The notes: generated from the sequence alone by a model not told the origin. 64,000 nt of DNA from Coriaria nepalensis (GCA_027186245.1 CP114486.1:12042501-12106500), one strand, 5' to 3'; positions 1 through 14,439 are shown, counted from the first letter of the stretch. Made by a program: numbers and translations.

Positions 1-1030
1 CTTGCAATGCTCGTTCGTTTTGTCTCCATAGTGAATAGACGAAGAACTATTTACTTAATAATTGTCCTTATTCCATAACTATTTGAAATGGATCATACTC
101 TATTTTTACGCCGTCAATCTCTCTCTTGTTCGTCTCCTTATCCACTTTCATTTACTATATAGGGAAGGAGATGAATAATCATATTCACAATAACTCGTGT
201 TCTCTCCTACTATTATCACTCTTGGTCTAATATTGCCTGCTAAAAAAATAGAGTTGCTTAGTTGTCTTCTCCTACGAATAGGGATGATATTATTTGTAGA
301 ATTTGTTGGGATACTATTGATTATCTTGTTTAGCTTTTTTACCTTGCTTTGTAGTGAGCTCCTTTGGTATGGCATGTTTAGTTTTGTCTATTGTCTTTTA
401 TTGTCGTTTCCGATATAAAGGGTTTGGTGTTGGGATGAGGATCCCCTTATGGCCTCCTTAAGGCTTCCCCCTTGTGTTTTTGGTTGAGAAATTTTGTCCG
501 GGTTATTTATATACACTTACCTTTAGAAAAAAAAAATCTTATAATCTTATAATCTTATAAGATTTAATGTTGTTGTTGTTATTCATTAAATTTAGAGCTA
601 ATAAGATTGGATTTTCATATTTTTCATGAAAGTCACGTGCAGCATGCCTCTCCCAGAGAGAGACAGAAGTGGTGGCGGGCCTAATATTTATTTTATTTTT
701 TTCCCAGGAAACAACAGACCATTTAGATTTATATTGGGGCGAGTCTGCCGGCCCAAAAACTATCACAAATTATCCAGACAAAAAAGCCCACCCCACTCCC
801 AGTAGTAAACATATATACGGACACGTTGCCAGCTCATCAAGTACGAGATCCAGCAAAAATCCACGCACGCGCGCTCACGTGCGCACCCTGCTTACCTTAT
901 CACAATGTTCTTTCTCTGCCCCAAAACTCTAGAGCACGAGAGCGAGACGTGACGTGATAACGAGCGCATAATATCTTGTGACCCATAAGCCACAACGGCT
1001 GTAAACGACGTCGTCGGTGGCGCCAAATCC
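1..1030. other. Intergenic DNA and kinesin promoter region
   Basis: No gene is recognised before the kinesin. The first 500 bases are AT-rich with only short uninformative open frames. From about 630 to 960 there are several ACGT-core motifs (CACGTG near 636 and 875, ACGTGACGTG near 947) and an AACGG motif near 992, which could be promoter elements of the downstream kinesin. A purine-rich leader (GAGA tracts) follows at about 1060-1230. The regulatory role is inferred from position and motif only. Confidence 0.4.
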
Positions 1031-1231
1031 AAATCCCCTCCCTCCATTTATAATTCCAAAGAGGGAAAAAAAAAAAAGAGCTTCAGCTCGAGGATTAGAT
1101 GATGCAGAGAAGAGAGAAAAAGTGCGAGAGACAGAGAGAGAAAGGGGTTTGAGGTTCTCTTGTTTGAAAAAGCTGAGCTCGAAGAAATCTTGGTGTAGAT
1201 TTGAGCCGGTTAGGATCTAGGGAGCAGAGAA

Positions 1232-4200
1232 ATGGCGGAGCAGAAGAACCGATGGAACTGGGAAGTGAGCGGATTTGAGCCAAGGAATTCGTCTTCTTTA
1301 GAGCACGATGATCAGTATAAACCAGCTGGAGGAGCTCTGGCTCGACGGTATTCGATATCTGCCTCGACGGTTTTGCCACATTCGGAGGTTTCCAAGCACT
1401 CCATGGCGACCAAGGTTCAGCGATTGAAGGATAAAGTTAAGGTATATTATTTAGCTTTCACTTCATCAGTAGTTTGTTATTTTCTTCTTCTTCTCCTTCC
1501 CCTTCTTAGTTATTCTGAATTGAATTCTATGATTAGTTGTAGTGTAAGTTTTTAGTACTTTAATGGCGTTGAGCGACACTGTCTTTGAAAGAAGTGGCTT
1601 GGCAGTTAAATTGAAGTTATTTAGTCTGCTAGTCTTGATTTAGTGATGTTGCATGTGTGATGCGGAATTACGGTAGTGATATCCTGTTCTAGCTAACACG
1701 ATTGTGTATTTTTTATACAGCATGCTAAAGATGATTACTTGGCGTTGAGACAAGAAGCAAGTGAACTTCAAGAATACTCAAATGCCAAACTTGACCGAGT
1801 TACACGGTATTTAGGCGTTCTTGCTGAGAAAACCCGTAAGCTAGGTAAGAAATGAACTTTGCAGCTTATTTTGTTTCTATCCTAAAGACATTCATTGACG
1901 TGCTACTATAGTTATTTTCAGGATATGAAGTAATATTCGCTTCAAATCTGATAAATCTTTGAATTCATAATCAACATTAATCCTTGAAGTTTAAATTCAA
2001 ATCCAATCAAATACTGTTCAACCGCTGCACAGCCATAATATGAAACCTTTCCTCTTTGTTTGAGATTGGTTATTCATAAAACATGCAGATATGTTTGTGC
2101 TGTATGCATTATATTATCAATTAATCCTTGTAAAGGTCTTATATTTCCTAGGTTCTATTCATGATACTCAAAGCTTACTTATATCTAATGTCAGATAAAG
2201 TAGCTCTTGAAACCGAGGCTAGAATTTCCCCTCTGATAAATGAGAAGAAAAGGTTGTTTAACGACTTGTTGACAGCTAAAGGTACTCACCTTCCTTGATT
2301 TTTACACTTGCAGAAATATCCTCCCACGACTTCTCCTTTGCACATAAAAGGATGATGTCTTCTTCCATTCAAGTTAATTCCATTCGTAATATATGGCCTT
2401 TTACTTTCAGGAAACATAAAGGTATTTTGTCGTTCACGGCCATTATTTGAAGATGAAGGTCCCTCTGTTGTTGAATTTCCAGATGAACGCACAATCCGTG
2501 TTAATACTGGTGATGACTCCATCTCCAACCCTAAGAAGGATTTTGAATTTGACAGAGTTTATGGACCTCATGTTGGACAAGGTGAGCTGAATCTTTGGTT
2601 TAGTTTCTTTCCCCTTTTCTGGTGCTTTCTGGTGGAAGCTATTATTAATTTATTCCTACCCTACTGTAGAGCTAGCAATGAATCTTCTCATTTTCTTTTT
2701 CTTTGCGCAGCTGAACTATTCAGCGATGTTCAACCTTTTGTGCAGTCAGCTTTGGATGGACATAATATTTCCATATTTGCTTATGGACAGACACGTTCGG
2801 GAAAGACACACACTATGGTCTCTCTCTCTCTCTCACACACACACACAAACACTATGGTTAAACTGATGTGCCCTTTCTATTATTGACTAAATGCCCTTCG
2901 CAGCTGTTTCAAGTTAATCTGTAGTTTTAATAATACCACCACACTAATGTCTATTTTCCAGTTGGAAGATGGTTTTCATCCCTTTTCTGACCCCTTCTTC
3001 CCCCCCAATCTTTAACAGGAAGGATCTAGCCATGATCGGGGATTATATGCCCGTTGTTTTGAGGAGTTGTTTGATTTAGCCAATTCAGATTCAACCTCTA
3101 CTTCGCGATTCAATTTTTTTGTTAGCATTTTTGAGCTCTACAATGAACAGGTCTTTAACTTTTATAGGTTACTATCTTGCACTTTATTTTTAATCCTATT
3201 TCTGCATTGCACTAAACTCTTGTTTATACTTCTTGATGCTTTTGAGCATAACTGCAATGCAATTTTCTCATCTAAGACCCTTTCATGAACTTGAAGATTA
3301 GGGACTTGGTTTTAGAATCAGGGAATGCTGTGCCAAAGGTCCGTATAGGGTCACCAGAGTTCTTTGTAGAACTCGTCCAGATTAAAGTTGATAACCCATT
3401 GGATTTCTCTAGAACTTTGAAATCTGCATTCCAGGCTCGGGGAAATGAAGTATCAAAAATAGATGTCTCTCATTTGTATGATCTGAACTCTGAATTCCAT
3501 TCTAATGAAACTGTGTTTCCAAATTATGTAATAAACTGTTGCAAAATTTCCTTGATTTTTGTTTTCAGGGTTGTCACAATACATGTATGTTATAACAATT
3601 TGATTACCGGTGCAAACTCGTATAGCAAGCTTTCTCTTGTTGACTTGGCTGGTAGTGAAGGTTCAATTCTGGAGGACGAGGATGGGGACCGTGTGACGGA
3701 CTTGCTCCATGTTATGAAATCACTTTCAGCGTACGTTTTCTCATCAATATGTTATTTTTTCAATGTTAGGGCAGATGGTTTTACATTTGTCCATTTTTTG
3801 TGAAGCAAGATTAAGGTTCAGCTTGTTCTATATTTGTCTATATTTTCGATATTATGTTATGATTTTCCTGTAGTCCTGTCTTCGTCTGAGTGTAATCTGG
3901 AAGATGTTCAAACAATCTTTGCATTGTAGCTTATTCTACCAGTTGTTTCTTCCTAGATAATAAGTTTTTAACTTTTAACATATGTGAACAGGATAGTTAG
4001 ATGCATATGTGATTCTAATGGTGTCTGTATTGCAGCCATTCTATATGCTAACTGCATTGATGTTTTGCTTGTAGGTTGGGAGATGTTTTATCTTCTCTAA
4101 CTTCAAGGAAGGATGACGTTCCTTACAATAATTCAATGCTTACAGAAGTACTTGCTGACTCAATAGGTATTCAAGTCTCTTGCAGACTGTGTACTTATAT

Positions 4201-7200
4201 TACTTTAACAAGTTATGGTTCTTGCAATTCAATCTCTTCTGAAGTGAGATTTAACAGGCACTCCATAAATATACTCTTCATGTGTAGGTGGAAGTTCAAA
4301 TACTCTGATGATTATTAATGTCTGTCCAAATGCTTTGAATCTGTCGGAAACACTATTAACTCTCAATTTCGCTGCTAGAGCTCAAAATACTGTACTAAGT
4401 CTTGGAAATCGTGATACAATAAAGAAATGGAGAGACATTGTAAGTCTCTTGCCTCTTCTTAAGGAACATTACATCATATATTTAGTTTTGAACTTTTTCT
4501 GAGGTATCGTTGTACTGGGACTTGTAGGCAAATGATTCACGTAAGGAGTTGGGTGAAAAGGAAAGAGAAATTCAGGATCTGAAGCAAGAGGTTTTGGGAC
4601 TCAAGCATGCACTTAAAAATGCAAATGATCAGTGTGTTCTACTCTTCAATGAAGTTCAGAAGGCCTGGAAAGTTTCTTTTCATCTACAATCAGATTTAAA
4701 GGTTTGTAGGCTTGAGAGTTCGATGTTGTGTAGGCATCCCCCAATAGTGATTGTTGAATTGTCCTCTATATATCTTTCAACTTGTTCACATTACTTCTTC
4801 AGATAATCTTGTTGCTGAGCTGTGTTCTTTCTATTAATGCAGTCAGAGAATATTACGCTTGCAGATAAGCATAAGATAGAAAAGGAACAGAATGCTCAGC
4901 TTCGAAATCAAGTTGCTCAACTATTGCATTCGGAGCAAGAGCAAAAAATGGTGATACAACAGAGAGATTCAACAATTCAGACCTTGCAGGTTGGTTCTGT
5001 ATCTTTTATGTGTCATGCACTGTCATAAATTCGGCCTGTTGAATTATTTTTCACATGCTGGATATATATATTCTCCCTTTCTCTGGTATGTGCAAAGAGT
5101 GACTTAAATATCTTGTATGATCCTTATTTGGTTTAAATAAGTTGCTTGTTCATCTGAATGCCTTTTTCTTTCATTCAAATTACAATGTTAATATAACTTG
5201 ATGTCTTGGGTATTTCAGTTCTATAGATTTTAAAATAAAACTATGTAAGAAGACCATTTTATTTTATTTTATTGTATTGCATTATACAGATTTAAAAAAA
5301 AAAGAAAAGAAAAGAAAAAAGAATCAGTGAATTTTGACCTTTCTGATTCAGGATAAAATTAAAAGCATAGAGTCCCAACTCAATGACGCCTTTCATTCTA
5401 ATGATGTAAGATCAGCATTTGGCTCAGAACCAGGGCCTGAAGCTCTGTCCAGGGCAACTGGAGATAACATGGATTCTTCAGCAGTAACGAAGAAACTTGA
5501 AGAAGAACTCAAAAAACGTGATGCACTGATTGAGGTCTGTTATTCTACAAAATTCCATGTTCATCAGTTGATTAAAGAGATGGTTGATTAAAGAGACGAT
5601 TAAAGAACTCAACTGTATATGTGACTTATTTGGAATATATTACCATGGTGTACTTCCTTTGATATACTTTTTATACTAATGGAGGAATACTGTGTTATTT
5701 CTGCAGAAATTGCATGAAGAAAATGAAAAATTGTTTGGTAGACTGACACAGAAATCATCTTTAGCTGGATCTCCCCAGGTAAATGTCTTCTCTTCACATT
5801 TAGAGCTCGATTTCCATCCCATTGGGAACGTATCAAGAATTTATAGTTATTTCCGACAGCTGTTACATAGGATGGTTAGGGATACTCTTATTAGCTTATG
5901 AAATATTCAAAAGTTGGGGAGTCAATCCTGATGATTAGTCATGGGAATGTTATTCTATATTTGTTCTATGATACTTTTTTATTTTGCTTTTCAGCTGTCA
6001 AGTCCATTACCCAAAGGACAGGTGAATGCTCAACCTCAGACCACGGGGAGGTACCTAATCATGTTTGAAGTTGGCAGTTAATTTCGATCACAGTTTTTTC
6101 TTTTTAATAGGTGCTTATAACCTGAAGTGTTGCCAATACAGGAATGATAATACTGACAACAGTAAAGGGAATTCAAGAGATCTTGTTCCTTTTCAATTAG
6201 CGACAGATAAGACTGAAGGCAATCTTGCCTTGGTTAAATCAGGTCCTGAAAAAGGCAAAACTACACCAGCTGGAGAATATCTTACTGCTGCTCTGAACGA
6301 CTTTGATCCTGAACAGTATGACAGCCCTGCTGCCATTTCAGACGGAGCAAACAAGCTTTTGATGCTGGTATTTCAATTTTTCTCTTTTCACTTGACCTGA
6401 AATTTTGACATAGTCAATATATTGCGTCGTTAAAAAGTTAGGCCATGTAATCTCACAGAAGATTTTAATTTAATCAGGTTCTGGCAGCAGTCATTAAAGC
6501 TGGTGCTTCTAGAGAGCATGAAATACTTGCTGAAATCAGAGACGCGGTTTTCGCTTTTGTTCGCAAGATGGAACCAAGGAGGGTAATGGACACTATGCTT
6601 GTTTCACGCGTTAGAATACTGTATATAAGATCTTTGCTTGCTAGGTCACCAGAGCTGCAATCCATCAAGGTAATGATATATATGATTATTACTTTTTTAA
6701 AGATTCTATAAATTATGCTGCATGCTCCTCGCATGTTTTCAAAATATCTATTTTGTTTGAATTGTATTGAGTTTACTTTCATTTGATTTGCAGGTTCCTC
6801 CTGTTGAACGTTTTCTTGAAAGGGCAAATACTGGACGCAGTAGAAGCTCCAGTCGAAGTAACAGTCCAGGAAGATCTCCTGTTCGTTATGGTGATGACCC
6901 GGTCCAAGGGTTTAAAGTGAATCTAAGGCCAGAGAGGAAGTCCAAATTTTCATCAGTTGTTTCAAAGATTCGGGGTCTTGATCAGGTAGCTATTGTTTGT
7001 AATATGCAAAGTTCCATGGCTGTACATACTCTTGTAGTCTGTAGACACTTAAAAAGTTGTGAAAGAAAGAAAATATGGGAAGGAGAAAAGTCAGCAAATA
7101 AATTGGAAATCTGCACTACTATTTCACAGTAGAAGAAAAGTATACTAATAAATAATATAGATACATTTATTTATTATTACTTCAATGTACTACTCTGATT

Positions 7201-8819
7201 ACTCGCTCGAGACATGGGCTCAATTTTACAGGATTCAAGGCTACAGATAACAGGTGGAAAACTCAGGGAAATAAATGAGGAAGCCAAAATCTTTGCTATC
7301 GGAAATAAAGCTCTTGCTGCTCTTTTTGTCCATACACCAGCAGGAGAGCTCCAAAGGCAAATCCGGACCTGGCTTGTTGAGAACTTCGACTTTTTATCAG
7401 TTACTGGAGACGATTCAACAGGAGGAGCAACTGGCCAGTTGGAACTCCTTTCAACTGCAATTATGGATGGCTGGATGGGTGGGCTAGGTGCTGCCATGCC
7501 TCCGTCGACAGATGCTCTTGGCCGGCTTTTATCAGAGTATGCTAAACGGGTCTTTACTTCACAATTGCAACACTTGAAGGTATGTTTTGATTTTTGGTAG
7601 GACCTATTTTCTAGCACTAAAATGCTTTATTTAAAATCTTTTGAATTAATGTCAGGATATTGCGGGTACCTTGGCCATGGAAGCAGCTGAAGATGCAACA
7701 CAAGTGGCAAAGTTGCGATCGGCTCTGGAGTCTGTTGATCATAAAAGAAGAAAGGTAGTCATTTTAGTTCAACCATAAAAAGGAGTTGTGGTACCTAATC
7801 CTTTACTCACCCTTCGTTGGAATATACTGATATTGTGATCAGATTTTGCAACAAATGAGAAATGATCATGCATTGCTAGTGCTGGAAGAGGGTGCTTCAC
7901 CTATCGAAAATCCCTCCACTGCAGCTGAGGATGCACGTTTAGCATCTCTCATCTCTCTGGATGGCATACTGAAACAAGTCAAGGTTCTTATCCTCTTGAA
8001 ACCCTTGTTCCCTCCTTAATTGGATTTCTCAAAAAACAATGATAGAGAAAAATCTAAAAAACACTTTTTTTTTGTGAACAGGAAATTGTAAGACAATCAG
8101 CTGTAATCATCGTGAGTAAAAGCAAGAAAAGAGCATTGCTTTCATCTCTAGATGATCTTGCAGAACGGATGCCTTCTCTTCTTGACATTGATCATCCATT
8201 TGCCCAGAGGCAGATCACAGAGGCTCGTCGCATTGTTGAGGTGTGTTTATCTTTCGAACTATCCAGTATAATTTTTTCTGAAAGGGCAACGGAATTAAAA
8301 GAATGGGGAAAAACATTAATGATTTCAATTCTTCACTTCAATCTTATTTCATTGCTGCAGTTGGTTCCTGAAGAAGATGACATACTTCAAGAAACATCAC
8401 ATATCAGAAAACCATCCTCGTTAGATATTGGACTTGGAACTGAAACTGATGTGGCCCAATGGAACGTATTGCAGTTCAACACGGGCTCGACGACTCCATT
8501 TATCATCAAATGTGGGGCCAACTCGAATTCAGAACTTGTTATCAAAGCAGAAGTCCGGGTTCAAGAACCTAAAGGGGGTGAAATTGTCAGAGTTGTTCCG
8601 AGACCGTCTGTTTTGGAAAGTATGAACTTGGAAGAAATAAAACAAGTCTTCTCTCAACTTCCTGAGGCTCTAAGCTTACTTGCATTGGCTAGGACTGCAG
8701 ATGGCACCCGGGCGCGCTATTCAAGGCTGTATAGAACTTTAGCTATGAAGGTTCCTTCCTTGAGGGATCTTGTGGGTGAGCTCGAAAAAGGGGGGATTTT
8801 GAAAGATGTAAGATCATGA
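1232..8819 (+). CDS. KAC1: KAC-type kinesin-14 (chloroplast movement)
   Basis: The family (KIN-14A/B, KAC1/2, KCA1/2) anchors and moves chloroplasts by short actin filaments. Exons: 1232-1441, 1721-1844, 2195-2281, 2411-2581, 2711-2817, 3019-3150, 3297-3475, 3569-3730, 4075-4166, 4288-4439, 4528-4701, 4843-4989, 5352-5534, 5707-5778, 5995-6050, 6142-6367, 6478-6669, 6794-6985, 7232-7579, 7656-7754, 7843-7983, 8082-8240, 8361-8819. This gives 1287 aa, close to the roughly 1270 aa of Arabidopsis KAC1 as I recall it. The start NRWNWEVSGFEPR is a KAC hallmark. The motor domain covers about 142-460, with P-loop GQTRSGKT (223-230) and switch II DLAGSE (362-367). The canonical switch I NxxSSRSH is replaced by SHLVVT around 336. 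Coiled coils follow at about 475-640, then the conserved KAC tail, which includes SRSSSRSNSPGRSP and ends near KGGILKD. KAC1 and KAC2 cannot be told apart here. Confidence 0.95.
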
Positions 8820-9285
8820 ATACCGCTTTTTCTAGCGTATTTATATATATATACTTTCTTTTTATCAATGTATCATGGTTATCTAAATTGTTGTATCATT
8901 TTGTTTATGGGAGGGGGGTTGTGGTAATTTTGTGAAATGGGAGGGTGTGAAAAAGAAATTTGACATTGTAATTTATGTTGTGACTTGTGAGCTATTTTGT
9001 AGTAATATAATGATTGTATTTTAAAATTGAAGATAAACATTTTATTCTATGTGAACGGTTAGGATTGATCAGATTGTTAATTTTCAGTTGTCGACTTTTT
9101 GAATTGACAAGTCAATTTGTAACGAACTTTTATTTATTGGGCCTTTGTATTAAATGGAGGTACTGGGCCTTCGGAAAGCCCGCCAACATGTTCATTTGTC
9201 CAGACTGCAGAAATGGGGGTGAGTAGTTCGACGAGGAGAAGAGCTTTTACATGGAATCCTCTTCTTCTTCCTCAAACCACCAATA
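8820..9285. promoter_or_regulatory. Kinesin 3' end and PIGG promoter with site II-like motifs
   Basis: The interval holds the kinesin 3' untranslated region (AT-rich, AATATAATG near 9003) and, close to the next gene, two TGGGCC motifs (near 9137 and 9163). These resemble the site II elements bound by TCP factors in plant housekeeping promoters. The role is inferred. Confidence 0.35.
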
Positions 9286-12200
9286 ATGTCTTCCTCCTCG
9301 ATATCGTGTACTAAGCTTGCCCTATTTACCATAGCAGGGATCTCGATTCAGTTTATTGGACTTTCCATTTTCGTCTATGGCTTCTTCCCGATCAAACCTG
9401 CCCTCTCCGGTCACAGGTACCTCTTCCGTTCCCCGTTTATAGGTTTACTATTTCATCACTTTTTACCAGATCAAATTTTCCCTTGATGTCACTTATCCCA
9501 TGGATGTTTAATCCTTTTTTTTTGTCCTTTGATTTTACTAGTGGAACAGAGAGCTTTCGTTCACCACCGTGTAGTTCGATGCAAAACAAGAGTGAGAGAG
9601 ATCTGCCTCCTGATAAGCTTAAATTGCTATATCAGGTACCTGCTAAGAAGCCATTAACAAAGCTTACTTTTCCTTTTGACTTCTCCCTTTGAAGTTTTTT
9701 GTTTTTACCAACTGGAAGGTTTCTTTTGTGACTTAGGATTTATCTGGAATTCCTCCTTCATTTGACCGACTTATTTTGATGGTATGTCGAGATTTCTTAT
9801 TCACAAACAATGCCTCATTGCCTATGAAGGCTATTAGTGATTTCGACTCGAGCATTGGAATTTAGTTTTTCCCTACAAACATGTAAGTTTAGGTTATTGA
9901 TGGCCTTCCAGCAGAATTTGTGCTTGGAAAAGACGACCGGCTTCTGAACATGGAGTTTGTGAAAGCAATGTCATATACTCAGTCATTGGTCAGAAATGGA
10001 ACAGCAATTGGGTATCATGCTAAGGCTGCACCTCCAACTGTTACAATGCCTCGCTTGAAGGTGGATAGAAAAAGCTGCCATTTTTTTTTGAAACCTTTAC
10101 TTGAAAAGAAGCCAATTTTTTCTTGAAATTTGTTTGCACTCATTGTATCTGAACATGATGCAGGCTATGGTTTCTGGGGCAATTCCGGGATTTCTAGATG
10201 TGGCTTTTAATTTTAATACGCAAGCATTCCTAGATGATAATCTTCTTGGTCAGTTGATGCAGTTATACAGACATATAAACCACATTGATAGATTTTCATG
10301 ATACTAGTAGTATGATTTACTTTATTGCACTCTGTGTTACAGGCCAGTTTCTGAAGGTTGGTTGGAAAATGGTGATGCATGGAGATGAAACATGGCTGAA
10401 GTTATTTCCAGGGTTGTTTTCAAGACATGATGGAGTTAGCAGTTTTTTTGTAAGTATCTCTTACACTGATTGCATGTGGTGTGTACTTCCTTTTGACATG
10501 CAAGGGGTGTATTCATGAACTTTTCAATTTTCTTCTCATTGCAGGTCAAAGATACAGTTCAAGTAGATAAAAATGTTTCTCGGCATTTAGAGGATGAGCT
10601 TAATAGAGATGACTGGAGTCTTCTGGTAAAAGAATCATTTGCACAGAAGCGCTTATATTTTGTGATGTTATGGTTGTGCCCAATATTTATGGGTTGAATT
10701 AGATCTTCCTGTCATTAATTGCTTTTGACCGAAGCCATATGCAGATTCTTCATTATCTAGGCTTGGACCATGTTGGGCACATTGGTGGGCGAAATAGGTG
10801 TGGTCATAACCTCTTGTACAATGTTTATGAACTGATTTTGTTTGTTGGGTTTTAATTAAATGTTTAATCAATCAGTGTCTTGATGGCTCCGAAACTTGCG
10901 GAGATGGATGAAGTGGTGAAGACAATTCATACAAGTGCTATTATGAATGAAAAGAATGAAAGACGGACACTTTTGGTTTGTGAGATGTCCTTTTCATCCT
11001 TGTGAATTTTAATCGCATGTGCTTTCATGGGACATCTAAGGAAAACTCATGAAAGTAGAGACATTACTCTAACTGTTATGGTTTGACAATTATGTTAGGT
11101 GGTGGTAAGTGATCATGGCATGACTGACAATGGTAACCATGGAGGATCATCATATGAAGAAACAGACTCGTTATTTCTCTTAATTGGCTTGAGGGATCAT
11201 GTCTCTGATTATGCCTCATCCACATCTAACAAAGTTAATCAGGTGATTGAACTATGGACCTTGTACTTGTATATTGTTTCCTCAGTAATTGAGTTGTGTT
11301 AGGTCTTTCCATTTAGAATGTATCAGTAACATTTCACTAGAAATGAGAAAGATTACATTTTCTCCAGAGTTCTGTAGTAGAGTAGATTAAAACAGAGGAA
11401 ATTCAATTTCTGTTTGTAATTTGTTTTGTTAGTTATATCAATCATTTGGATTCAGGTTGACATTGTGCCTACATTGGCTCTTCTATTTGGCGTACCAATT
11501 CCGAAAAACAACGTTGGGTTCATGATTTCAGAAACTTTTGATTCTTTGAAGGGTTAGATTTCCTTTCCTCATTCTACACACACTCTCTCTCTTTGTTTCA
11601 GAATGTTGCACTTATGTTGTGTCATTAACTTGGCGAATATAGATACCCAACAGCTGAGAGCACTGCAATTGAATTCGTGGCAGTTACTCAGATTATTGCA
11701 AGCACAGTTACCTGGATTACCATGTCGCAATTTTCCATGTGATGGTTTCATTGACAATCAAAGATCCCCAGTATGTAAGAAGGATGGTAGTGAGGAGAAA
11801 AAGTTATGTTGCTTGTATCTAAATGCCATGACTCTTCACAGTTTGTGGATATCAAGTGGGGCCTCCAAGTGAGTTAGTACTGACTATTAGTGATATAGAA
11901 ACAAGATAAAACCAAATTGTGAATGTACTGTTAATTTTCTTTATCAAAATTTTTAATTAGGTCCAAGAAGGGAGACTGCAGTCATGTTATCGAAGCTTAC
12001 TATGAGTTTCTTAAAACTGCAAGTGAGTGGTTATCTCATAGAGCTACCGATGTATGTATGCTCTTTTCTTCTAATTATTTACTCAGTATCTTACTTGATG
12101 CAAATTTGGACAAGAACTGGTTATTGTTGTCTGTATGTGAATATGACCCTATTATTAATTTATATTTTGCAGAAACCTGTGAAACTACTTGCTTTTGGAG

Positions 12201-13849
12201 TAGCAGCAATGCTACTATCATGCTTTATATTGTTGACCATTATTCACCATATGTACCATGAAAGTTGTATTAGCAAAAAGCAGTCTGTAGACTTGAGCAA
12301 CACTATGCATACCTGGCATCTTGATGGGATGTTTGCTTTAGCTGTGATCTTACTTGCTTCAATAAGTATGGTATCAAGTTCCATGGTGGAGGAAGAGCAG
12401 TATATATGGCATTTCTTGATCACGACATTGACTCTGTTATTGCTTCGTAAAAGTATGCAGTGCCTCCCCCTATTCAATGAAAACAATATAAGTGTTTTAA
12501 CCATATGTTCGATCCTTGTGCTTCTTATTTCTGGAAGAATTTTAAGAGGCTGGCATCAAGGAGGTGTTAACTACACTCATCTTCCTGATATATGCAAGTG
12601 GCTTGAGCAAGCTGGGACTGGTTTTATACACGGGATTCAATTAGTATCTGGCCTTCTCATACTTGGATTAAGCTTATTCACTCTATCTTTCTCAAGAACG
12701 AAGAGAAAAATCATTTTAGTTATTGGGTTTATCTTCTTGGTCTCTGGATTGCTAGTCTTTCATCATGTAATGGAGTATCAGGACACTTTGTTTAAATCCT
12801 TCAGCTATTCTTCCACCATATTGGCACAAATAATCTATGCAATTTTAGGCATTGGTGCAATTGGTATAGTTCTAGTTGTACCATGGATCATACCCATTCA
12901 AGCTTTTGTATCAATTTCTAGTCCTAAAATTCAAGACATGTATCCAGTAGAGGAATTAAAAGATTCTACTTACATAATTGGGTGCGCATATATAGTATCC
13001 TTTTCTCTTTTGCAGTTCTTTCTCCAACAGCCAATCAATTCAGCACCTACATTATTACTTCTTGTTCAAATATTGGCTGTCTTGCTGCTTTATTTCCATA
13101 ATTCAGGTCCAAATCAGAACCGGTGGACCGAGGTCAGTTTCTATCATGATTGTTATATCCGGTATTTTCTTTCATAACTAGGTAAATAGTTTATTAGTAA
13201 ATCTGTTTGGATTTGTTCTTAGGTTGCTGTGTTATACTACATGGGAATGGCTGGCCACTTTGCCTTGGGGAATAGCAATTCGTTGGCTACTATTGACGTG
13301 GCAGGGGCATTCATTGTATGTATATATTCCCACTCTTCTCTTCTTCCCTCAAGCAGCAATTCATTCCTTGTAAGAAAGAAAGCCTTAAGATTGTCTGATT
13401 TGTGAGTTTCTGAATTGATTTTCGCTCATTGTCAGGGCATCTCAAACTACTCAACATTACTTTCTGGGATTTTAATGTTCATTATCACCTACGCTTCACC
13501 ATTGCTCTTTCTTCTTAGTACTGTTATATATATCTCCATAAAGGACACAAGCTATGTTGTAGCATCTGTTTTGAGTCTTGACTCGGGACAGATTCTAAAG
13601 ACGATGCTTGGCTTTCCCTGTCTAGTCCCACTGGGCGTGAACTCGATTCTGTTGACTTCATACACACTGGTCTTGCTTTTGATGAGGAACCATCTCTTTA
13701 TCTGGAGTGTCTTCTCTCCAAAGTATCTATATATCTGTGCTACTACCGTTTGTGTCTATGTCGGAATCTCAATCGTAGCTGCCACTGTAATTTATGCTTA
13801 TACCGTGCTAGCCTCCCGGAAAAGGACCCAAATCTCCTCCAAAATATAG
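9286..13849 (+). CDS. PIGG: GPI ethanolamine phosphate transferase 2 (GPI7/PIGG type)
   Basis: This ER membrane enzyme adds ethanolamine phosphate to the second mannose of GPI anchors. Exons: 9286-9416, 9542-9635, 9737-9781, 9893-10060, 10164-10248, 10343-10449, 10545-10625, 10745-10797, 10876-10975, 11099-11242, 11456-11552, 11643-11868, 11961-12051, 12173-13132, 13223-13315, 13436-13849. The product is 962 aa. A signal anchor lies at about 9-35. The alkaline-phosphatase-superfamily lumenal domain carries VIDGLPAEF (91-99), PTVTMPR with the likely Thr nucleophile, GLDHVGHIGGR (about 244-254) and VVSDHGMTDNGNHGG (about 290). From about 475 to the C-terminus there are about a dozen hydrophobic segments, mostly in one 960-base exon. 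Plant proteins of this type have IDGLP where animals have IDALR. Assignment as PIGG rather than PIGO or PIGN rests on the MVSGAIPGFLDV and PIPKNNVG contexts. Confidence 0.92.
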
Positions 13850-14439
13850 AGGTTTATATTGACAGTGGGATGGGGCCCGCCTGCTGAGAAGGTGAATGAT
13901 ATGGGCCCATGCACTAACACTGTAATATCAAAATTTGTTCTACACTTTTTGATTGATTAGAAATGAAGATGATCACTTCTCAAGCAAGTTGTTTAATTTT
14001 TTGTTTTTATTTTTTATTTTTTTAACACTAAATCCTTACAGAGGATTTAGATTTGGTCTACGAATCTAAATCGATTGAGATTCAATTGCTAAAAATCAAT
14101 GTTATCCGTTTCACATGTCATTTTCATTATATGAATTGAAGGATTTGTTTATTTCTTATTTTTTTTCACATACGTATATATTAACGATTGGGATTGATGG
14201 GTTTTTTCTTTTCTTTTCTTTTCTTCTTCTTGTTGCCTAAATTAAGAAAACGACAAAGCGTACAAGAAAAGGCGGGAAATCGAGATACAGTAAAAGAGTG
14301 CGCCTCAAGCAATTCCCCCTACTACACAAACATAAAATCCTAAAAGATAAAAATCAAATCTTTATTTTATTACTTTCCCTCTTTTCCTTCTTCCTCTCTC
14401 ACATCATCCTCTCATTATTTTCTATTCTTTCTCCAAGTA
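13850..14439. other. Intergenic DNA between PIGG and DnaJ-like gene
   Basis: The stretch contains the PIGG 3' untranslated region (GGGCCC motifs near 13874 and 13901), then a T-rich and pyrimidine-rich region. A TCTTT/CTTTT tract at about 14205-14235 and a CT-rich leader at 14360-14435 precede the next start codon. Nothing else is recognised. Confidence 0.4.

Noticed and set aside
9799..10126. Long frames running through PIGG introns
   Set aside because: They cross well-supported splice sites; only the exon parts match the family.
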